Source: Fasciolopsis buskii (taxonomy: Eukaryota; Platyhelminthes; Trematoda; Plagiorchiida; Fasciolidae). Taken from it: DNA of 64,000 bases. The number at the start of each line of letters is the position of its first letter. Positions within the stretch are counted from its first letter, which is position 1. The stretch covers positions 1 to 64,000 of the forward strand of contig LUCM01006828.1 in NCBI GenBank assembly GCA_008360955.1, in the 5' to 3' direction. Of this stretch, positions 59,345 to 64,000 are shown in pieces. Position numbers and translations under genes: made by a program. Under the pieces are notes generated by a model. It was not told the DNA's origin. It saw only the letters and a program-made list of their open reading frames with translations, and made no database searches.

Positions 59345-61635
59345 TTGCCAGGATATATGGGTCGCCTACGAAGGTTAACTGGAAGTGCCTCAGCCTTTTC
59401 AGGTTAGTTGCTATAGGCCTTAGGCGAGCTTGCAATCCGTTCGAATTATTCATTGGGGCGGCATAGAATCGAATATTTAAGCCACATACTTTGTGTATAC
59501 GTATTCAACGACTAGTGCTCCACAATGTGGAATAGACGAGTCTTCTTTTATCAACTGCTTCTCAGAATTATTCTCAATGGAGACAATGTAAAAGCGCGCT
59601 AAACATGTGTTTAGTCGAAGTCTTGATAAATAATTAAGTAGACGGTGGCAACTCCTACGCTTTCATGCACATTAAGCATGTATATAATGATGATGATGGC
59701 AATAATAATGATGATGATGATTAGCAGGTGACAAACTTCTTTTGTCTTCTGTTTACAAAAGTAGAGGTAAGAAGATGCCCGATATTCTTAAGGGCACGGA
59801 TCATGGCATAGTTTCGTTCAGTAATGTGATCCGTCTACTGCCCCTTAATTGACAATAATATAGGGCTTGGTACCCAAAAATAATCATAGCAAAGCCCCCC
59901 CCATCTGAGTCTGCGCAGCCAACTCGGCTTGTCAAGTAAACGCAGTGCTCCAATATCACAATTTTTGAAGGGCACTTTCCCAAATGGCACTAGGGAAATT
60001 GGGGTGTCCAGTGAGTGACACACTGGATGTGTGAGTACATGAAGCCTTATGTGGCAAATTCACTGAACTAAACTGAAATGCCAGTATCATTTTCAAATAA
60101 TCGCAAATTTTCAATTTTTCACGTATAACAGATGTTTAGCTGACCCATTCTTCGGTATCTTTAAGAAACATCCACGAATTTTCCATGTTTTTGATTCTAA
60201 TGAGGAACGCAACACTATATACTCGATCTGCAGATGTCAATTCATGAAAACAACTTATAAGTGTCCCGGCAATTCAGCATAATGTACGTTTATTATGTAT
60301 TGTCTTTAACTTACCCTGTCGTTAGCCAGCTATATTTATGGGCTCAATAAAAGTGGATTTTTGCTTACGTTGCCGAGGCCTGCCATCGTTATAAAATGAA
60401 TTAATTGCATATTAGCGCTGGTGAAAAAATTCCATGAAAACTTCTTGCAAATCCTAAATATCCTTTATGTAAGTATTTAAATTATTCTTACTTCCTGTCA
60501 CCCATAAGTTCGGTATAAGCTGACTCCTTATGTTTTTAAGGCTAAATACAATTCTACCATTCCGCATTTGCCGCGAATTTTGGCTAAGAAATTATGAGAC
60601 AACTGCTTTTGAACTTTCACCACTAAAAACGGTTCGCTTACTCTAGATATCTTATCAGCTTACACATTAAAATTGTCATATTTTGCATCAGTACAGGTGG
60701 CTGAAGTTTGAGTTTATTAACGTCAAAACTCTACCACAGAATGCAATACACTTTGATTTATTCAATATTACTATAATGATGATTATTCTCCAAGAAGGTC
60801 ATTGGAATTTCAGAAAAATATGCGGATTCTGAGGTGAAATCTCTTTTAAAAAAGATATTTTCAATCTTTCAGTGTTTTTGTTGGAAAGTCTGATATCAAA
60901 ATAATATATTGGCTCTTTCATGGACCAAATTTTGCATCTTTTAAACAGGCATTCCACGGGGTCAACTCCGGGGATTCTCGGGTCAAATGGATTCATGGAT
61001 TCGTGTTTGCACGCATCTGTACACATACAATTCCTTTTCCGCTACCATCGCTCACCAAGCACATAGTAAGTAAAAGTGACTGTTTATTTAAGCACCTAAA
61101 TTGCAGTGTTTACCCAAATTTAGACAGTAATATTACACAGAGTATTCGAACAATACCACGATTTAAACGTTTCCTTTCCACATGTAATGTACAACAATGG
61201 AATGTTCGCCACTGCCAAAAAATTGTTTTCAAATATCCAAATACCCAAGAAATTTCGAAAGCCCTAGTAACCGGCAAGTACGGACCATGGTAGTTTTCAA
61301 TAGAATAACAAGTAAGATTTAATTTTCATAATGCCGAATTGTGTTAAACAATCTACGGTAGGTGGACTTCAGAATTTTCATTGAATCACTCCTTAGCAAA
61401 TAGATTTAAATCTGCAAAAACGACATCGACAGAAATTGTTGCGCTCGAAATGCAATAAAATATTTGAGCGGAGCATTTACATTGTGCTTTTTCCCAAAAC
61501 ACAAGTAAATCTTAGAATAATAACCTATCAGTCTCCCAAACAGCTGCCAAAAATCTTCAAAACGAATACCAATGCTTACACTTTTGAAGAAACCGTAACC
61601 AGCGGGAGCATTCACGTACATCGAATTTAGCGCAT
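59345..61635. other. no gene recognised
   Basis: AT-rich. (GAT)n-like repeats at 59684-59722. The frames at 60799-61026 (-) and 61003-61293 (+) have no recognisable motif; they overlap on opposite strands, so at most one could be coding. Confidence 0.45.
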
Positions 61636-61654
61636 TATAAGTTCAGCCTGGTTC

Positions 61655-61680
61655 CTGTTCCAGTTCAGTTCCAGTTGTAT
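61655..61680. repeat. short repeat at the 3' end of the CR1-like LINE
   Basis: Repeats of TTCCAGTTCAG/TTCCTG units mark the probable 3' terminus of the minus-strand LINE, as is common for CR1-type elements that end in short tandem repeats. Confidence 0.5.
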
Positions 61681-62943
61681 TATAGGACTGCACGGAGAGA
61701 TGCCTGATGGTCCAGGCTCCTTGGATCAGACGATGCTTCAATGGCAAATGGGTGGAAGCCCTCTTCAGTTTTTCCTAGGGGGGACAATAAACGTGATGCC
61801 TTCCTCTTGACCGTCCCCTCTGCCCGCAATTCACATACTGGCCCCTCCAAACACATATAGCCATATGTTGTCTAGTCTCCTTTTGAATTCGCGAATTGAT
61901 TCCACCTCGTCCACTTCCTGTTCTATCTTATTCCACTCATTCACCACTCGTATGGCAAACGATTTACTCCTCAATGCGGTGATTGCGTGCTCCCGTACTA
62001 TTGCTTTCTCGTTCCGCCTTAGTGTATCTTTCCCTCCTATCTGAAATAGGGCCTCCTAGTGACCCCATATCTCGGCCAGACTCTTGATGATCTTGAAGGC
62101 CTGAATTAAGTCATTTATTTCCCAAAGTCTTACCAAGGAGTACAAGCCAAGCACCGTCAGTCTCTGCTCACATGTCGCAAATGTCCAAACCACCTGTTGT
62201 AGCATTTCCTTATCTCTAAACAATTACGGTCCCCATACCTGGACATATTATTCCAAGTGCAGTTTGATAAATGCCCTGAAAAGCGATAGAAGAACGATAG
62301 GTATCCTAGATCCTACAGTCCTTTTGAGTTTGCGTAAGACACCATGCCATCTTGACCGCTTTCTGATATTGCAGACTAGGGTTGAAGTCCGCACTCACGA
62401 AAATTTCGAGATCTCTTTTTTGCTGAATTTGTTTCCTCACCCATGTGGCGAGGAGTATTCGGTTCTCCTTCCATGAGCCACTGGTATTTATTGAAGTTTA
62501 ACGGAAGATCCTATCTTACCGGTCATTTGTGAACGTTATCCAGATCCTTCTGGATAGCTTTACTGTTTGCTGTCCTCAACATTTTGATGTCGTCAACAAA
62601 TAAGAGGTACAGACATCTCAAAACGTTGACTATGTAGCTGTTACATATTAGGAATAGCAGTGGCCCAATAGGCACCCCTCGACTCTCACCATGAAGAATC
62701 TACCCCTAGGACTTTATGCTATCCAGTTATTCACCTCAGCATACACTCAGAAATCCTTCACTTTCTGGTCGAGTAGTCTGTGATTCACAGAATCAAAGGC
62801 ATTCCGGAGTTCCAGATAGCAGACTTTTACCCCTTCGCCTCTGTCAATCCTGCCAGTTATCTCGTCCAGGAGGCCTATCAAGTTGTTCAGACGGGAACGC
62901 CTGTTCCCAAATCAGATTGATCTGCCATCCTTAACTTGTTGGC

Positions 62944-63441
62944 CTATAAATGATTCACTATCCTGTCGCGAGGGACGCTTTCAATGGTTTTCAGCATGAT
63001 GGATGTCAAGCTCATCGGTCTATAGTTGCAACAGTTGCTTCTGTCCCCGCTTTTATGCACTGGTATGGCCGTCGATGTCAAGCAGTCAGCTGGAAGCCAC
63101 CCGTCGTCCGGCGATGCATTGAAAAGCTGGAGGCAAAGTTTCTGTAGAACCTCCGCCAGCAGCTTTAATATCGCCGGGTGGATCCCATCAGGCTCTGTCG
63201 CTTTCAAGGCATCCATTTTTGTTAGTCTCTCCCACGCTTTTTCCTCTGTGATCGCTCCGTCAGGAATCTCCCCCATATGGGCAATGGGACCTAGTGTTTT
63301 TTCCGTGTCCCTTGATCCCTGCAGTATGATGCCTGAAAAATTCCAACAGACTGTCAGCTTTCTCCTAAAAGCTGGCCGATCTAATTCCTTGGTGATTTTA
63401 ACTCCACCCAAGGTCCTCCGCAAAGATGCCTTAGATTGCAA
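62944..63441 (-). pseudogene. CR1-like reverse transcriptase, N-terminal half, open segment
   Basis: The longest uninterrupted piece of this LINE, 165 codons. It contains EEKAWERLTKMDALKATEPD GIHP (conserved K-x-x-GPDGI region, with Gly-Pro changed to Glu-Pro), ILKLLAEVLQKL, WLPADCLTSTAIPVHKSGDR and YRPMSLTSIMLKTIE. It continues into a shifted frame at about 62940. In a live element this is the fingers part of the RT that copies LINE RNA at the nicked target. Confidence 0.88.
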
Positions 63442-64000
63442 ACAATTCTATTAGGCTTTGAGGTTGCCTTTAGCGTCCCCAGAAATCTGCTCTTAGCAGG
63501 CGGTGTGGCACCGTCGTTGGGTGCGTCACATTTTATTTCTGTCCGCTTTGCACCTCAGGCCATCTCGATGGCCCTATGTGACCTTATATCTCATGGAAGC
63601 CCCACTTTTCCGCTTCGGGGCTCTCGCGGTCCTGCTTCTTCACCGCTTGATTCTGTGAAGCGATGCGACTAGGTCCGTTATTGCTGACAGATTGCTCTTA
63701 ATTGCTTCCCACTGATGGTCCACAAAGTTGCTACCTCTGTCTACCTCCCACCGAGTCTGGCTACCCAAGTCCAGAAGTCTACTTTTATCCATTCTTGAGA
63801 AGTTCCTGCCATATTTATCGAGGGACACAAGACTCGGGAGCATGCGCATTACGGCGTGATAGCTCCTACCTATTTGATCTTCCAACCTAAGGCTCCATAT
63901 ATCATTTGGTGTTCTCGTTAGCACCAAGTAAAGGGCCTAAGTTACTTGCCAGAATCTCTATCTATCCTCTTGGTAACTTGCTGAATTATTTATTAATCGT

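Larger units (their letters stand above)
61640..64000 (-). mobile_element. CR1/Jockey-like LINE, RT to 3' end, cut by the window edge
   Basis: Minus strand, 5' part beyond 64000. 63640-63927 is the linker before RT. In 62944-63441: ATEPDGIHPAILKLLAEVL (family GPDGIHPxILKxLA), LFNASPDDGWLPADCLTSTA, IPVHKSGDRSNCCNYRPMSL. 62775-62940: KDGRSI-FGNRRSRLNNLI and VCYLELRNAFDSVNHRLL, where the first catalytic Asp is Glu. GVPIGPLLFLI near 62665, catalytic box LFVDDIKMLRTANS near 62575-62610 intact. SLFRAFIKLHLE near 62250-62290, then the C-terminal domain with SFAIRVVNEWNKIEQEVDEV near 61895-61955 and FKRRLD. It ends in PRSLDHQASL-like sequence and a TTCCAGTTCAG repeat near 61660. Stops interrupt most blocks. 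Confidence 0.88.

Overview
The window reads as nuclear DNA of a parasitic flatworm, most likely a digenean fluke. The evidence is its content: almost no long open frames, many simple repeats, and relics of RTE-type LINEs (C-terminal RLPGWGP motif), CR1/Jockey-like LINEs, a Penelope-like element, a Ty3/gypsy element and a tRNA-derived SINE. That combination is typical of trematode genomes. The genus cannot be fixed from the sequence alone. There are no prokaryotic operons, rRNA genes or CRISPR arrays, and I saw no certain tRNA gene.

Host coding content is sparse. The best host exon lies on the minus strand at about 1493-2158. It carries a long CAA-encoded glutamine tract, Ser/Thr-rich low complexity, and the first helix and arginine-finger segment of a RhoGAP-like domain, and it ends at a good splice donor. 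Weaker minus-strand exon candidates lie at 11554-11893, 27490-27813, 28202-28392 and 36047-36280. The rest is probably intron or intergenic sequence.

Transposon relics by position: RTE 3' end 2790-3330 (-); Penelope-like RT plus GIY-YIG about 6700-8950 (+); endonuclease relic 9850-10430 (-); RTE RT 15400-16120 (+); RTE RT 22310-23690 (-); SINE 23917-24020 (+); Ty3/gypsy RT and RNase H 32596-33650 (+); SINE 34821-34960 (-); tRNA-like fragment 37816-37892 (-); SINE 39241-39413 (+); possible gag fragment 40864-41040 (+); RTE fragment 44840-45500 (+); nearly full-length RTE 47230-50565 (+); RTE RT 50940-52210 (-), convergent with the previous copy; CR1-like endonuclease 52690-53460 (+); RTE 3' end 59000-59340 (-); CR1-like LINE 61640-64000 (-), cut by the window edge. 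All are broken by stops and frameshifts, so none looks autonomous.

All transposon assignments come from recognising conserved protein motifs by eye across frames; no database search was run. I found no convincing undescribed functional system. The most useful leads are the polyglutamine RhoGAP exon, the SINE family with an internally deleted copy, the GA expansion inside the Penelope-like RT, and an integrase-like segment lodged between RT and RNase H of the gypsy relic.
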